Of a stretch of 53,527 bases of DNA, positions 1 to 9,596 are shown piece after piece. The position numbers and the translations under genes are program-made. The DNA comes from Candidatus Nitrosopumilus sp. Its GTDB lineage: Archaea > Thermoproteota > Nitrososphaeria > Nitrososphaerales > Nitrosopumilaceae. Every line of letters begins with the position of its first letter. Positions within the stretch are counted from its first letter, which is position 1. Under the pieces are notes generated by a model. The model saw only the letters and a program-made list of their open reading frames with translations. It was not told where the DNA came from and ran no database searches. The stretch spans positions 1-53,527 of the forward strand of contig JAJCXK010000010.1 in the NCBI GenBank assembly GCA_029263475.1. Direction: 5' to 3'.

Positions 1-138
1 GTGCTTCCGGGAATCGATGGTGTCATTCCTGTAGATGTCTACGTTCCGGGATGTCCTCCAAGGCCTGAGACGCTGATACAGGGATGCATGCTGTTGCAGG
101 AAAAGATCAAGAGGATGAAGGCCAGGAAGTTCGTATGA
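1..138 (+). CDS. nuoB: NADH-quinone oxidoreductase subunit B, C-terminal fragment
   Basis: Open from the first base with the start outside the window. The translated tail contains [11 protein letters not shown], the conserved C-terminal motif of NuoB whose cysteine is a ligand of Fe-S cluster N2, the last cluster before the quinone site in the peripheral arm of complex I. The frame ends at a TGA overlapping the first ATG of nuoC (ATGA), so the two are translationally coupled at the head of the visible operon. About 45 codons are visible. Identification rests on the motif and on nuoC following directly. Confidence 0.9.
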   Translation: MLPGIDGVIPVDVYVPGCPPRPETLIQGCMLLQEKIKRMKARKFV

Positions 139-734
139 TGAGTTCTGATACTAAAACCACTACTGTGGAAACAAAACCTGAAGTCAAGTCACCTCCACCT
201 AAGCCTGCAGCAAAAAAACCTGAGCCTGAACCTGTTGAATTACCTGCGTTTGAAAAGAGTATTTCTGAAAAAATTGTTGAAAAATTTGGTGACAAAGTTG
301 AGGTTGGTTTTGTAAAGGAGGATCGTGTTAGAATTAATGTTGGAAGGGAAAATGTTCACGATGTTGCTGAGTTTGTTCGCGATGGATTAAGTTATGATCA
401 CGTAGAATCTGTTTCAGGTGTAGATTATCCTCAAGATAATGAGATCGAGGTTGTTTATCACATAGGATCTTATTCTGATTCTTCATTGGCAAGACAAGTT
501 CTAGTTTTGGCTACACGGGCCCAACGAGAAACAAATCCTATACCTGGAAATGATGCTACAAGACTTCCTACTCTTAGAGATGTTTTTTACAGTGTAGAGT
601 TTCATGAACGAGAAATCTTTGAAATGTTTGGCGTTTTCTTTGAAGGTCATCCTGATAACAGGCGACTACTCTTACCCGAAGATTGGGCTGATTTACCACC
701 ACTTAGAAAGGACTTTGCGATTAAAGGAAGATAG
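135..734 (+). CDS. nuoC: NADH-quinone oxidoreductase subunit C
   Basis: Peripheral-arm subunit of complex I (30 kDa subunit family). The C-terminal half carries the family signature [10 protein letters not shown] followed by GHPDNRR and LPEDW. The N-terminal 40 residues are rich in Pro, Lys and Glu and look like a disordered extension absent from bacterial NuoC. The open frame extends upstream to 84 inside nuoB, but two adjacent ATGs at 135 and 138 overlap the nuoB stop and are the natural start; which of the two is used cannot be decided. nuoD follows after 2 nt. Cytoplasmic face of the membrane. Confidence 0.93.
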   Translation: MMSSDTKTTTVETKPEVKSPPPKPAAKKPEPEPVELPAFEKSISEKIVEKFGDKVEVGFVKEDRVRINVGRENVHDVAEFVRDGLSYDHVESVSGVDYPQDNEIEVVYHIGSYSDSSLARQVLVLATRAQRETNPIPGNDATRLPTLRDVFYSVEFHEREIFEMFGVFFEGHPDNRRLLLPEDWADLPPLRKDFAIKGR

Positions 735-736
735 AC

Positions 737-1873
737 ATGACTAATGAATTACCTCCTGGATTAGCACTCCAAAAAGTCGATGAGAGAATAATGACTCTCA
801 ATGTCGGACCTCAGCATCCTGGTTCAGGCCACATGAGACTAGTTGTACAAATTGACGGTGACTATATTGTGGCATGTGATCCTGATCCTGGGTACGTTCA
901 TCGTGGAGAGGAAAAAATGGCAGAATATAGAAATTATATCACAAATATTCCACATTTGGAAAGACCAGTAATTCATGATTCGTGCAATGTACTGTATCCT
1001 TATGTTTTGGGTGCCGAGGAGCTTCTTGGAATTGAAGTTCCTGAACGTGCAAAGTACGTCAGAGTAATCGCATCTGAGCTAAATCGTTGTATTTACATCA
1101 TGTATTGGCTCGCAATCTATGGTATCTTCTTGGGTCATTCTACTATGTTCATGTGGCCTGCTGGAGATCGTGAACTTTTGATTGATCTTATGGAAAAAAT
1201 GACTGGTGCAAGAGTGACGCATGCTCATTTCGTTCCGGGTGGGGTTAGAAATGATTTGCCACCAAACTTTGAGGATGTTTGTTTGCGTCAGGTAAACTAT
1301 TTTGAAAAACGAATCAAAGAATATGCTGCAGTCTTTTATGATAATCCGATCTTGATTGCCAGGACTCAGGATACTGGTGTTCTGTCAAGACAAGATGCCA
1401 TAGCATATGGTACAACTGGTTCTGTACTTAGGGCAAGTGGCGTTGATTATGATCTTAGAAAGAAGGAACCTTATGACGTCTATGAAGAGTTGGATGTTCA
1501 TACCAATGTGATGAAGGAAGGTGATTCATATGCACGTTCTAGAATTCCATGGCTTGACATGATAGAAAGCTGTAATATCATTAGACAAGCACTACAAAAA
1601 ATGCCAAAATCTGGTTCTGTTCGAACCAAGCTAAAACCAAATCCAAAAGGTAAAGGACTTAATTCCGTATACAAACGTGTGGAGTCTGGTAGGGGTTCGT
1701 TAGGTTGCTATATTGTATCTGATGGAAAGCCTGAACCATATCGTGTAAAATTGAGCGTGCCTTCCTTTAGAAACTTGATTGCATTGCCAAACCTTCTCAG
1801 GGGAGAAAAATTGGGCAACATGCCCTCTGTTTACTGGAGTCTTAATTATTGGCCAGTGGAGGCGGACCGATAA
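737..1873 (+). CDS. nuoD: NADH-quinone oxidoreductase subunit D
   Basis: 378 residues, the 49 kDa subunit that with NuoB forms the quinone-binding cavity of complex I. Visible signatures are NVGPQHPGSGHMRL near residue 22, the HRGEEK segment, and a C-terminus ending in a short YWPVEADR. It keeps the fold inherited from hydrogenase large subunits but has no nickel-binding cysteine pairs. The start ATG lies 2 nt after nuoC, and the stop abuts nuoH (start at 1874). Because no nuoE, F or G is seen around it, the enzyme probably takes electrons from ferredoxin or another donor rather than NADH; this is known for archaeal 11-subunit complexes and inferred here. Confidence 0.95.
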   Translation: MTNELPPGLALQKVDERIMTLNVGPQHPGSGHMRLVVQIDGDYIVACDPDPGYVHRGEEKMAEYRNYITNIPHLERPVIHDSCNVLYPYVLGAEELLGIEVPERAKYVRVIASELNRCIYIMYWLAIYGIFLGHSTMFMWPAGDRELLIDLMEKMTGARVTHAHFVPGGVRNDLPPNFEDVCLRQVNYFEKRIKEYAAVFYDNPILIARTQDTGVLSRQDAIAYGTTGSVLRASGVDYDLRKKEPYDVYEELDVHTNVMKEGDSYARSRIPWLDMIESCNIIRQALQKMPKSGSVRTKLKPNPKGKGLNSVYKRVESGRGSLGCYIVSDGKPEPYRVKLSVPSFRNLIALPNLLRGEKLGNMPSVYWSLNYWPVEADR

Positions 1874-3172
1874 ATGTCTGCCATTGCACCAAATTTCAAA
1901 CTAAGTTCGTTTATCGCGTCGTTACTTGACAACATCTTTTGGATAATACTGATTGTTGTCTTAGTTGGTCTTCCTGCAATTATGATGATTTTGTTTGTCA
2001 TTGAAATGCCTGTAATTGATGGCGAATTACTCACACCATTTCTTGCATTAACTTGGTTGGCGGATCCTTCTCGAATTCTTCCGGTGATCAAGGCATTCAT
2101 GGCAACTGATATCTTTAAGGTCATGGCATTTCCGGGATTCGGATTTGCAGCATTACTTGCAGCTGGTACAATCTTTGTTGAAAGAAAGATGATGGCAAAA
2201 TTACAACTGAGAGTTGGTCCTTTCTATTGTGGAAAGGTTGAAGGTATTTTACAATTAATGGGTGATGGATTAAAGTTAATCTCGAAAGAAATTATTATTC
2301 CTGCAAAAGCTGATAAGCCTATTTTCTGGGCAGCTCCTGTACTGTTTGTTGCCACTGCTGCAGCATTTGTCGCATTCATTCCTGTTGCTCCTGGATGGGT
2401 AGTTGCAGATGTTGAATTGGGATTACTTGGAGTATTTGCAGTAATTGGCTTCTTCCCAATTATCACTATCTTATCTGCTTGGTCTGCAAACAGTAAATTC
2501 CCATTTATCGGAGGCATACGGGCTCTATTCCAAATGGTTTCGTTTGAAATTCCGCTAATTTTGTCCCTTCTTGGTGTTGTAATGCTGACTGGTTCCCTAA
2601 ACCTGTCTGAAATTGCTGCAAGTCAATCTAGTTTCCCATGGATTGTATTTTTACCAATAGGTGCAATTGTGTTCTTTATTACAATGCTTGCCGAATTAGA
2701 AAGAATTCCATTTGACTTGCCTGAGGCAGAAAGTGAAATTGTAGCAGGATGGCTAACTGAATTATCTGGAATGATGTATGGCCTTGTTCAATTAGGAACA
2801 TATCTGAAACTTTATGCCTTTGCTGGACTGTTTACAGTGCTTTTCCTTGGTGGTTGGAACGGTCCAATGGTTGTACCTCCATTCCCCGCAGAACTTCTTG
2901 AAGGGGTTGTAATGGGTCCAGTCACTGTAGGACCATTCCCTGGATTGCCTTTGTTCTCACAAGAAATGCTTAATGGTGCTCTGTGGTTTGTCCTGAAGAC
3001 TGTTGCTGTGATATTCTTCATTATATTGCCTAGAGGCGTTTTCCCAAGAATTCGAGTTGACATGTTATTAAATCTGGGATGGACTAAACTAATTGGACTA
3101 GCTTTCGTTAACATCTTTATTGCACTGGGCTTGCTTTACGCTGGTGTGTTAGGGCCGGGAGGATTACAATAA
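1874..3172 (+). CDS. nuoH: NADH-quinone oxidoreductase subunit H
   Basis: 432-residue polytopic membrane protein connecting the peripheral and membrane arms of complex I. Typical NuoH features are the FVERKMMAKLQLRVGP segment, EIPFDLPEAESEIVAG-type acidic loop (seen as IPFDLPEAESE) and GGIRALFQMVSFEIP. These loops line the quinone channel and start the charge relay in the family. It is longer than bacterial NuoH (about 325 residues), mainly because of an N-terminal hydrophobic extension and an insertion before the last helices. It starts immediately after the nuoD stop; its stop overlaps the nuoI start (TAATGG). Confidence 0.94.
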   Translation: MSAIAPNFKLSSFIASLLDNIFWIILIVVLVGLPAIMMILFVIEMPVIDGELLTPFLALTWLADPSRILPVIKAFMATDIFKVMAFPGFGFAALLAAGTIFVERKMMAKLQLRVGPFYCGKVEGILQLMGDGLKLISKEIIIPAKADKPIFWAAPVLFVATAAAFVAFIPVAPGWVVADVELGLLGVFAVIGFFPIITILSAWSANSKFPFIGGIRALFQMVSFEIPLILSLLGVVMLTGSLNLSEIAASQSSFPWIVFLPIGAIVFFITMLAELERIPFDLPEAESEIVAGWLTELSGMMYGLVQLGTYLKLYAFAGLFTVLFLGGWNGPMVVPPFPAELLEGVVMGPVTVGPFPGLPLFSQEMLNGALWFVLKTVAVIFFIILPRGVFPRIRVDMLLNLGWTKLIGLAFVNIFIALGLLYAGVLGPGGLQ

Positions 3173-3669
3173 TGGGAACTGCAACTGGGATTATTCGTGC
3201 ACTAAATTCTGGAATTAAACATCTTGCGATTAAGAGATTTACTCTTAGATATCCTGAAGAGAAACTAAAATTTGTCGGTGACGGTTATCAATTTGATCCA
3301 TCTACCGGTGTTGGAATTGCTGGATTAAAGGGACGTCATATGCTATTTCATGATCACTGTACTGGTTGTCAATTATGCTCTATTGCGTGTGAGGGAGTAG
3401 CTGAAGCAATTGCAATGGTGAAAGTTCCTGAAGAGCAAAAACAAAACAAAAAATCAATCATGCCTCAAATTGATTATGGAAAGTGTGTGTTTTGTGGTCT
3501 TTGTGTTGATGCATGTCCGTTTTATGCTCTTTACATGACTAATGATTATGAATTATCCTCATTTTCCAAAGAAGGTCTGATTTACACTCCTGCTCAATTG
3601 CAGGTTAAACCATATGTTGCACAAGACAGTGAAATCCAAATATCTGACAGAGGTGCCACACATGGCTGA
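3172..3669 (+). CDS. nuoI: NADH-quinone oxidoreductase subunit I (2x[4Fe-4S])
   Basis: 165 residues with two ferredoxin-type motifs: CTGCQLCSIACEG and CVFCGLCVDACPF, the ligands of clusters N6a and N6b that wire electrons to N2. In the first motif the usual proline after the fourth cysteine is a glutamate. The start overlaps the nuoH stop and the last 8 nt overlap nuoJ. The C-terminal tail of about 40 residues after the second motif is not conserved in bacterial NuoI. Confidence 0.94.
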   Translation: MGTATGIIRALNSGIKHLAIKRFTLRYPEEKLKFVGDGYQFDPSTGVGIAGLKGRHMLFHDHCTGCQLCSIACEGVAEAIAMVKVPEEQKQNKKSIMPQIDYGKCVFCGLCVDACPFYALYMTNDYELSSFSKEGLIYTPAQLQVKPYVAQDSEIQISDRGATHG

Positions 3670-4174
3670 TGCGGTATTTCTTGCGCTAACAGTAATTACT
3701 ATTGGTTCTGCAATAGCTGCACTCGAATTACGATCGTTGATTTACGGTTCTATTGCTTTGATGGGAACTCTTGGTGGTATTGCGGGGTTTTTCTTTTTGT
3801 TGGATGCTCCGTTTGTCGCGTTATTCCAACTTGCAGTTTATGTCGGTTCTATTGCTGTCTTGATTCTGTTTACTGTTATGCTGGTAAAAAGGGAACTGAT
3901 CTTCAAAAAAATTGAAGACAGGAGAAGAAAGTTTGCAGGGCTTGGGTTGATGCTTTTGATGATGATCTCATTGGGTGCTGTATTTTTGGATTCTGGAATT
4001 AAAACAATGACGACTGATGAGCCTGCTACTGATTTCAGAGATATTGGAACTGACTTTGTAACATATTATTGGCCCGCATTAATTCTGATGGGATTGATCC
4101 TGGCCGGCTCTGTAACTGGAGGACTAGTCTTAGCTAAACGAGAGGATGTGGAGAATGACCAGCGAGCTAGTTGA
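3662..4174 (+). CDS. nuoJ: NADH-quinone oxidoreductase subunit J
   Basis: Membrane-arm subunit of about 170 residues. Hydrophobic segments and the family motif FQLAVYVGSIAVLILFTVML are visible. The frame is open back to 3614 inside nuoI, but the ATG at 3662 gives a normal NuoJ N-terminus directly followed by the first membrane helix, so it is preferred. It overlaps the end of nuoI by 8 nt and nuoK by 20 nt, typical of the tight packing of this operon. Confidence 0.9.
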   Translation: MADAVFLALTVITIGSAIAALELRSLIYGSIALMGTLGGIAGFFFLLDAPFVALFQLAVYVGSIAVLILFTVMLVKRELIFKKIEDRRRKFAGLGLMLLMMISLGAVFLDSGIKTMTTDEPATDFRDIGTDFVTYYWPALILMGLILAGSVTGGLVLAKREDVENDQRAS

Positions 4175-4460
4175 TTTCACACTTGTTTCTATTGCCCTAT
4201 TGGGAATAGGAATCTACGGCCTTGCGGTAAAGCGTAACTTCATACGAATGTTGTTCGCAGTAGAAATAATCATCAATGCTGCAAATCTTAACCTGGTGGC
4301 ATTTGGAAGATTTTTGCCTCATAGTGGAGGTCAGACAATGGCATTGTTTTCGATTGCAATAGCTGCTGCAGAAGTTGCAGTTGGATTATCCTTAATCATT
4401 GTAGCATATCGAATGTATCAAAATGTCGACATTGCAGACTTTAGGAGCCTGAAGGGATAA
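4155..4460 (+). CDS. nuoK: NADH-quinone oxidoreductase subunit K
   Basis: About 100 residues with three membrane segments. It has the NuoK pattern LLGIGIYGLAVKRNFIRMLFAVEI with the conserved helix-2 glutamate, and AAAEVAVGLSLI with the helix-3 glutamate, both needed for proton translocation in the family. Two starts are possible, ATG 4146 and ATG 4155; the second has a GGAG at close distance and matches the usual length better. The stop overlaps the nuoM start (TAATGG). Confidence 0.92.
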   Translation: MTSELVDFTLVSIALLGIGIYGLAVKRNFIRMLFAVEIIINAANLNLVAFGRFLPHSGGQTMALFSIAIAAAEVAVGLSLIIVAYRMYQNVDIADFRSLKG

Positions 4461-6013
4461 TGGAATATGCATTATTACAGGCAGTCTTCTTGCCATTACT
4501 GTTATCTCCAGTAGCGTACATTATTGGGAGAAAGGTGGGGCCAACTCCTGCAATGTGGTTTACGTTTGCAATTTTGTTATACACTACAATTCTCGTAATC
4601 AATGCAGCACTATCTGGAACCGTAGAGGAACATTATCCATGGACTGAACAGTTTGGAGAGTTTGGTTTCTTGTTGGATGGATTGGCATCGCCATTTGCAA
4701 TAATGATTTATGTTCTATCTACAATCTTGGCGATTTATTCAAAACCATACATGATTCACAAATTTCACGAACAATTTGAAGAAGAAAAGAAAATGGTTTC
4801 ATCTACTGGCAGTCAGGTATCCGTAGTTGAATCCTCTTCTCTTACAAATTATGTAAATGCTAAATCTGGACTTTACTTTGCACTATATCTTGTATTTGCA
4901 ATGGGTATGCTTGGAACCATTCTTTCAACTAACCTTATTGAATTTTATATCTTCTTTGAGGTGATGTTGATTCCTGGTTTCTTTTTGGTTGCTCTCTGGG
5001 GAGACGGTCCAAGAAGAAAGATTGGTCTAATGTTCCTATTTTGGACTCATGCTGGTGCGGTAGTTTTACTATTGGGCTTTTTGATGATTGGTCTTTCCAT
5101 TGGCAGTTTTGATTTTGCAGATATAGATGAATCAGAAATTCCAAAAGACATTCTAATGTTATCTGCAGTTGCAATTTCGATAGGCCTTGGTGTAAAGCTG
5201 GCGGTCTTCATGTTCCATATCTGGCTTCCATATGTTCACGGTTCTGCACCAACACCAATCAGTGCACTATTGTCCCCTGCCATGATCGGAATTGGTGCTT
5301 ATGGTATTTTCAGATTAATTGTAGAATTCTTACCTTTGACGTTTGCAGATCTTGCAATATGGTTCCACATTTGGGGTCTTGTTACAATGATTTACGGTGG
5401 TGCGATGGCACTGATGCAAGATGATTTGAAACGTATGCTTGCATATTCTAGTATTAGTCAGATGGGTTACATCCTATTTGGCATTGGTTCCATATCTGTA
5501 CTTGGTCTTGCAGGTGCTGAGATGATGTATGTGACACACGCCATTGGTAAGGGCATTCTCTTCATGATGGCTGGAATTATTATTGTTAAAGTTGGAACTA
5601 GAAGTATCTCTAAACTTGGAGGATTGGCAGGAAAGATGCCAATCACTGCGGTATGTGCAGTTATTGGTGCATTAACAATAATGGGCGTTCCACCAACAAG
5701 TGGTTTCATGGGTGAATGGATTCTCTTTTTCGGTGCGTTAGAGACTGCAATTGAAGAAGGTTCAACACTTAGAGCAGTAACATTTGGTCTAGGTCTTGTT
5801 GCAACAGCTCTTACGATGTCTTACATGCTATGGATGCTAAAACGTGTCTTCTTTGGAAAAACTCCTGAACATCTTGAACATGTAAAGGAAGGAAGTTGGC
5901 ACATGACTGTACCAATGATGATATTGGCAGGATTCTCAATTGTGGTTGGTATTTATCCAGATATTTTCTTAAAGACAATAATTCCATACATGAGTGGAGT
6001 GTTGGGAGTTTAG
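4460..6013 (+). CDS. nuoM: NADH-quinone oxidoreductase subunit M
   Basis: 517-residue antiporter-like membrane subunit. Motifs seen include FEVMLIPGFFL, FHIWLPYVHGSAPTPISALL with the helix lysine/histidine signature, and MLAYSSISQMGYILFGIG. This last stretch is the region that in the next gene (nuoL) carries the stop codon; here the equivalent SQMGY is intact. Its order before nuoL, with nuoN last, differs from the bacterial L-M-N order and agrees with what is known of thaumarchaeal operons. Confidence 0.94.
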   Translation: MEYALLQAVFLPLLLSPVAYIIGRKVGPTPAMWFTFAILLYTTILVINAALSGTVEEHYPWTEQFGEFGFLLDGLASPFAIMIYVLSTILAIYSKPYMIHKFHEQFEEEKKMVSSTGSQVSVVESSSLTNYVNAKSGLYFALYLVFAMGMLGTILSTNLIEFYIFFEVMLIPGFFLVALWGDGPRRKIGLMFLFWTHAGAVVLLLGFLMIGLSIGSFDFADIDESEIPKDILMLSAVAISIGLGVKLAVFMFHIWLPYVHGSAPTPISALLSPAMIGIGAYGIFRLIVEFLPLTFADLAIWFHIWGLVTMIYGGAMALMQDDLKRMLAYSSISQMGYILFGIGSISVLGLAGAEMMYVTHAIGKGILFMMAGIIIVKVGTRSISKLGGLAGKMPITAVCAVIGALTIMGVPPTSGFMGEWILFFGALETAIEEGSTLRAVTFGLGLVATALTMSYMLWMLKRVFFGKTPEHLEHVKEGSWHMTVPMMILAGFSIVVGIYPDIFLKTIIPYMSGVLGV

Positions 6014-6016
6014 ATT

Positions 6017-7075
6017 ATGGCAACAGAAGCTTTGGGATTGCCATTTGAAGTTGGAACTGCAAGTGCCGCTTGGTTAATCTGGATTTTGCCATTTGCAGCA
6101 GCGATGATTATTCCGGGAGTTGGTAAACTATCAAAACATGCTACTGGATACGTTGCAGTAGCATTTGCTTTGATGAGTGCATTATCTGCAGCATCGCTTC
6201 TTCCAATGGCTTTGGAGGCTCATGAAATCCATGATCAGATAATGTGGATAGATGCAATCGGTCTTAAAGCTGGAGTTTTGGCAGATCCTGTTTCAATAAT
6301 AATGGCAAATGTAGTTGGTTGGATTTCATTCCTCATTATGATTTACAGTACTGGATACATGAAAGGCGATAAAGACATCACAAGATTTTGGTTCTGGATG
6401 TTATTCTTTATTGGTTCAATGCAGTTAATCGTACTATCTGATAACTTGTTACAGGTATTCTTTGGATGGGAGGGAGTAGGACTTGCATCGTATGCTTTGA
6501 TTAGCTTTTGGTATCGTGATAAAAAGAAGGATCATGTTGGTGTTGAAGGAAGAACTGTTCTTGGTATGTTAGATTACTATTCACCAACCCATGCTGGTAT
6601 GAAGGCGTTCATCATGACCAAAGTTGGTGATGTAATGATGATTGCTGGCATGTTATTGATATTTTTGTTTGCAGGCACTTTTGGATTTAAGGAATTGATG
6701 GGAGAAACTCAATGGGCGACTAATATGGCAGCTCAGGGGCTGTTAGTTCCTGCATTTGTTTTATTATTTGGTGGTGCAATGGGAAAATCTGCACAATTCC
6801 CACTAAACGAATGGTTGTTAGAAGCAATGACTGGTCCTACCGCCGTTTCTGCGTTAATTCACGCAGCAACTATGGTTAAGGCAGGTGTTTTCTTGGTGGC
6901 AAGAATTGGTCCACTTGTGTTTGCATTGGGTGCTGCGGGAATCATGGCTGATCAATTCTTTGAGATAATTGCTTGGGTTGGTGCAATCACTGCATTATTA
7001 CTCGCAACACAAGGCATGGTAAATAACGAAATCAAGAAAGTCCTTGCATATTCTACTGGTTCTCAAATTGGTTAA
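6017..7075 (+). CDS. nuoL: NADH-quinone oxidoreductase subunit L, N-terminal part (gene interrupted by TAA)
   Basis: First 352 residues of NuoL, the distal proton-pumping subunit of the membrane arm. Motifs: GWEGVGLASYALISFWY, KSAQFPLNEWLLEAMTGP and SALIHAATMVKAG. The frame ends at TAA 7073-7075 just after AYSTGSQIG. In NuoL/M/N proteins this glycine is normally followed by Tyr-Met and the chain continues; the following frame continues the homology in the same phase with no gap. Relative to a Tyr-Met pair the DNA reads TAA-AAG. This is a real interruption in this sequence: sequencing error, recent mutation, read-through, or a split subunit with re-initiation at ATG 7079. Confidence 0.9.
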   Translation: MATEALGLPFEVGTASAAWLIWILPFAAAMIIPGVGKLSKHATGYVAVAFALMSALSAASLLPMALEAHEIHDQIMWIDAIGLKAGVLADPVSIIMANVVGWISFLIMIYSTGYMKGDKDITRFWFWMLFFIGSMQLIVLSDNLLQVFFGWEGVGLASYALISFWYRDKKKDHVGVEGRTVLGMLDYYSPTHAGMKAFIMTKVGDVMMIAGMLLIFLFAGTFGFKELMGETQWATNMAAQGLLVPAFVLLFGGAMGKSAQFPLNEWLLEAMTGPTAVSALIHAATMVKAGVFLVARIGPLVFALGAAGIMADQFFEIIAWVGAITALLLATQGMVNNEIKKVLAYSTGSQIG

Positions 7076-7078
7076 AAG

Positions 7079-8098
7079 ATGATGGCATTAGGTAATGCAG
7101 GATTGTCACATCAATATGTTGATGGTTATACTGCAGGATTTTTCCATTTAATTTCTCACGCAATGTTCAAGGCTTCATTATTCATGGCAGCGGGTTCTCT
7201 GTTACATGTAGTTGGGTCTAGATTCATGAGTGATATGGGGGGTCTTAGAAAACAAATGAAGAAAACTTATGTGTTCATGTGGGCTGCAGGTCTTGGTTTA
7301 ATGGGTGCACCATTCATTACTACAGGTTTCTGGAGTAAGGATGCAATCTTCGCTTCAGTCTATACATCTGGAAATGAATGGGCGATGCCACTTTACATTA
7401 TTGCTGTTCTAACTGCTGTTATCACTGCATTTTATACAACACGAATGATTGGATTGGTCTTCTTTGGAAAGAATAGTAAGCACATTGAAAAAATAGAAGC
7501 AGAAGGACATCATATTCATGAAGCACCAATGTCCATGTGGATTCCATATGGAATTCTCGCAGTACTTACTATTGGAATTGGTCTAATTGGATTATCTGCA
7601 GAGGAAGGACTACATCACTTGTTTGGAGAATATCTTGAAGAATCATTTGGTATTCGCACTGCACATGTTGCAAATGAGGCATCAATTTTACCGGAATTCT
7701 TACAAGGTCTTAATCCTGTCGCTTTAGGTTCTTCACTGGTAGCATTTGCTACGGGAATTGGACTAGGTTACATATTCTATATTGGTAGATGGGTTGATCC
7801 TGTGAAATTTGTAAATTCGAATATTGTCTTTTATTCTATTCACAAACTTTTCTTAAACAGATGGTATCTTAACGCAATGGTATACTGGTGCTTTGTTGTA
7901 GCCCCTCTATGGCTTGCAAGAGGTGTATTCCGATACTTTGAAAAGACCGCTATCGATTATGGTATGAATGCTGGAGTCCAAAAAGCAGTTGGATGGAGTG
8001 CAAAAGTCGTTCAGGGAACTCAAACCGGTGTATCCCAGTCATATCTATTCGTATTTGGAGCAGGATTACTATTCGTAGTTCTGATATTGTTGATATAG
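7079..8098 (+). CDS. nuoL: NADH-quinone oxidoreductase subunit L, C-terminal part
   Basis: 339 residues continuing NuoL in the same reading phase as the preceding frame. It starts MMALGNAGLSHQY, which in an intact NuoL follows SQIGY. Motifs: HLISHAMFKASLFMAAGSLLH, the shared NuoL core helix with its lysine, and PFITTGFWSKDAI. The C-terminal part holds the long amphipathic helix region and last membrane helix expected of NuoL. Two consecutive ATGs (7079, 7082) stand 3 nt after the TAA, preceded by an A-rich stretch with no clear Shine-Dalgarno, so termination-coupled re-initiation is possible but unproven. Confidence 0.88.
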   Translation: MMALGNAGLSHQYVDGYTAGFFHLISHAMFKASLFMAAGSLLHVVGSRFMSDMGGLRKQMKKTYVFMWAAGLGLMGAPFITTGFWSKDAIFASVYTSGNEWAMPLYIIAVLTAVITAFYTTRMIGLVFFGKNSKHIEKIEAEGHHIHEAPMSMWIPYGILAVLTIGIGLIGLSAEEGLHHLFGEYLEESFGIRTAHVANEASILPEFLQGLNPVALGSSLVAFATGIGLGYIFYIGRWVDPVKFVNSNIVFYSIHKLFLNRWYLNAMVYWCFVVAPLWLARGVFRYFEKTAIDYGMNAGVQKAVGWSAKVVQGTQTGVSQSYLFVFGAGLLFVVLILLI

Positions 8099-8111
8099 GA
8101 GATATGATGAG

Positions 8112-9596
8112 ATGTTAGAAATTACTTCAACTCCATTAGTTTTAATCGCAATTCTAGGTACCGTGGGAATTCTTCTTCCAATAATCAGTATTATTAGAAA
8201 AGAACAAGGTTCGAATTCATTCTATGCTGTAATTGCATTTGCCGCATTAATCGTATCAATGGGTTATGTTGGATATCAGTTCATAAATGAAAATATTGCA
8301 TCCTCTGCTCTTTTCTCTGGAGACGTAATAGTAGATGATGCGTTTGGTGGATTCTTTGCAATTGCAATGCTGATTGTAGCTATCTTCACTACCGTTGGTT
8401 CCTTTAATTATATGCGAAAGCATAATTCTCCTGCTGTCTATTATTCACTAATTCTACTTGCGACAATCGGTATGGTACTTGTTGCATATTCCACTGATTT
8501 AGTAATGCTGTTCGTTGCGTGGGAACTTATGAGTATTCCAACATACATTTTGGTCGGATATATGAAAAAGAACCCAAGCTCAAACGAGGCTGCTCTGAAA
8601 TATTTCCTGTTTGGCGCTTTGTCATCTGCAATTATCGTTTATGGAATTTCAATCTCATATGGTTTAACAGGTTCTACCAATATTGGGGAAGTAATTCAGG
8701 GCTATTCTACACTTGATCCTTCACTTTTACCGCTCGCATTACTTTCTGTTGGAATGTTTATTGCGGGATTTGGATTCAAAATGGGACTTGTACCATTTCA
8801 TCAATGGCTACCTGATACCTATGAGGGTGCTCCACCAGCCATCACTGCTCTATTAGCTGCTGCAACCAAGAAAGCAGGATTTGCGGCAACGATTAGAATC
8901 GTAGTTTTGGGCATGGTTGTTCTAAATCTTGATTGGACGTTGGCGTTAGGAATTATTGCAGTAATGACGATGACTATTGGAAATGTTGCTGCAATCATGC
9001 AAAAGAATATTTCCAGAATGCTGGCGTATTCTAGCATAGCACATGCAGGATACATTTTGATTGGATTGGCAGTTGCCCCACACAGTTCTCTTGGTTTACA
9101 AGGTTCTTTGTATCAAATTATGAATCACGCTGTCATGAAGGGTGCAGCCTTTATTGCAATTACAGGCATTGTTACAACTCTGGCAGTTACTCATATTGAT
9201 AAACTTCAGGGACTTGGAAGACGAATGCCTATCACTGCACTAGGTTTAGTTCTTGCATTATTTGCATTAGCTGGAATTCCACCACTTTCAGGATTCTGGA
9301 GTAAATTGATGCTGTTTGGAAGTGCTTTAGATGCAGGTTCCGCACTATGGTGGGCACCTTGGCTTGCGATTGCTGGTGTCCTTAACAGTGCATTGTCTCT
9401 TGCTTACTATGGTTGGATCACGAGAAAAATGTACTTTGAAGGAGAAAATCAGAAGAAAGTTGCAGAACCAAAATCAATAATTGCTGTAATGATCTTCTCG
9501 TCTATATTCTTAGTAGGATTTGGTGTGTATCCAGAACCATTGATTAAGTTTGTAGAGTTTGCAACTCCGGTAATCAGCTTGGGTCTTATGCCTTAA
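8112..9596 (+). CDS. nuoN: NADH-quinone oxidoreductase subunit N
   Basis: 494-residue third antiporter-like subunit of the membrane arm. Motifs: MLFVAWELMSIPTYILVGY, FHQWLPDTYEGAPPAITALLAAATKKAGFAA-type region (seen in full at residues ~235-260), and MLAYSSIAHAGYILIG. It begins 13 nt after nuoL behind a GGAG, and closes the operon. Its 3' end overlaps a convergent polyprenyl synthase gene by 11 nt, so little room is left for a terminator between them. Confidence 0.94.
   Translation: MLEITSTPLVLIAILGTVGILLPIISIIRKEQGSNSFYAVIAFAALIVSMGYVGYQFINENIASSALFSGDVIVDDAFGGFFAIAMLIVAIFTTVGSFNYMRKHNSPAVYYSLILLATIGMVLVAYSTDLVMLFVAWELMSIPTYILVGYMKKNPSSNEAALKYFLFGALSSAIIVYGISISYGLTGSTNIGEVIQGYSTLDPSLLPLALLSVGMFIAGFGFKMGLVPFHQWLPDTYEGAPPAITALLAAATKKAGFAATIRIVVLGMVVLNLDWTLALGIIAVMTMTIGNVAAIMQKNISRMLAYSSIAHAGYILIGLAVAPHSSLGLQGSLYQIMNHAVMKGAAFIAITGIVTTLAVTHIDKLQGLGRRMPITALGLVLALFALAGIPPLSGFWSKLMLFGSALDAGSALWWAPWLAIAGVLNSALSLAYYGWITRKMYFEGENQKKVAEPKSIIAVMIFSSIFLVGFGVYPEPLIKFVEFATPVISLGLMP

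Noticed and set aside
7073-7075. Read-through with pyrrolysine in nuoL
   Set aside because: The codon is TAA; pyrrolysine uses TAG, and no pyl genes are in the window.
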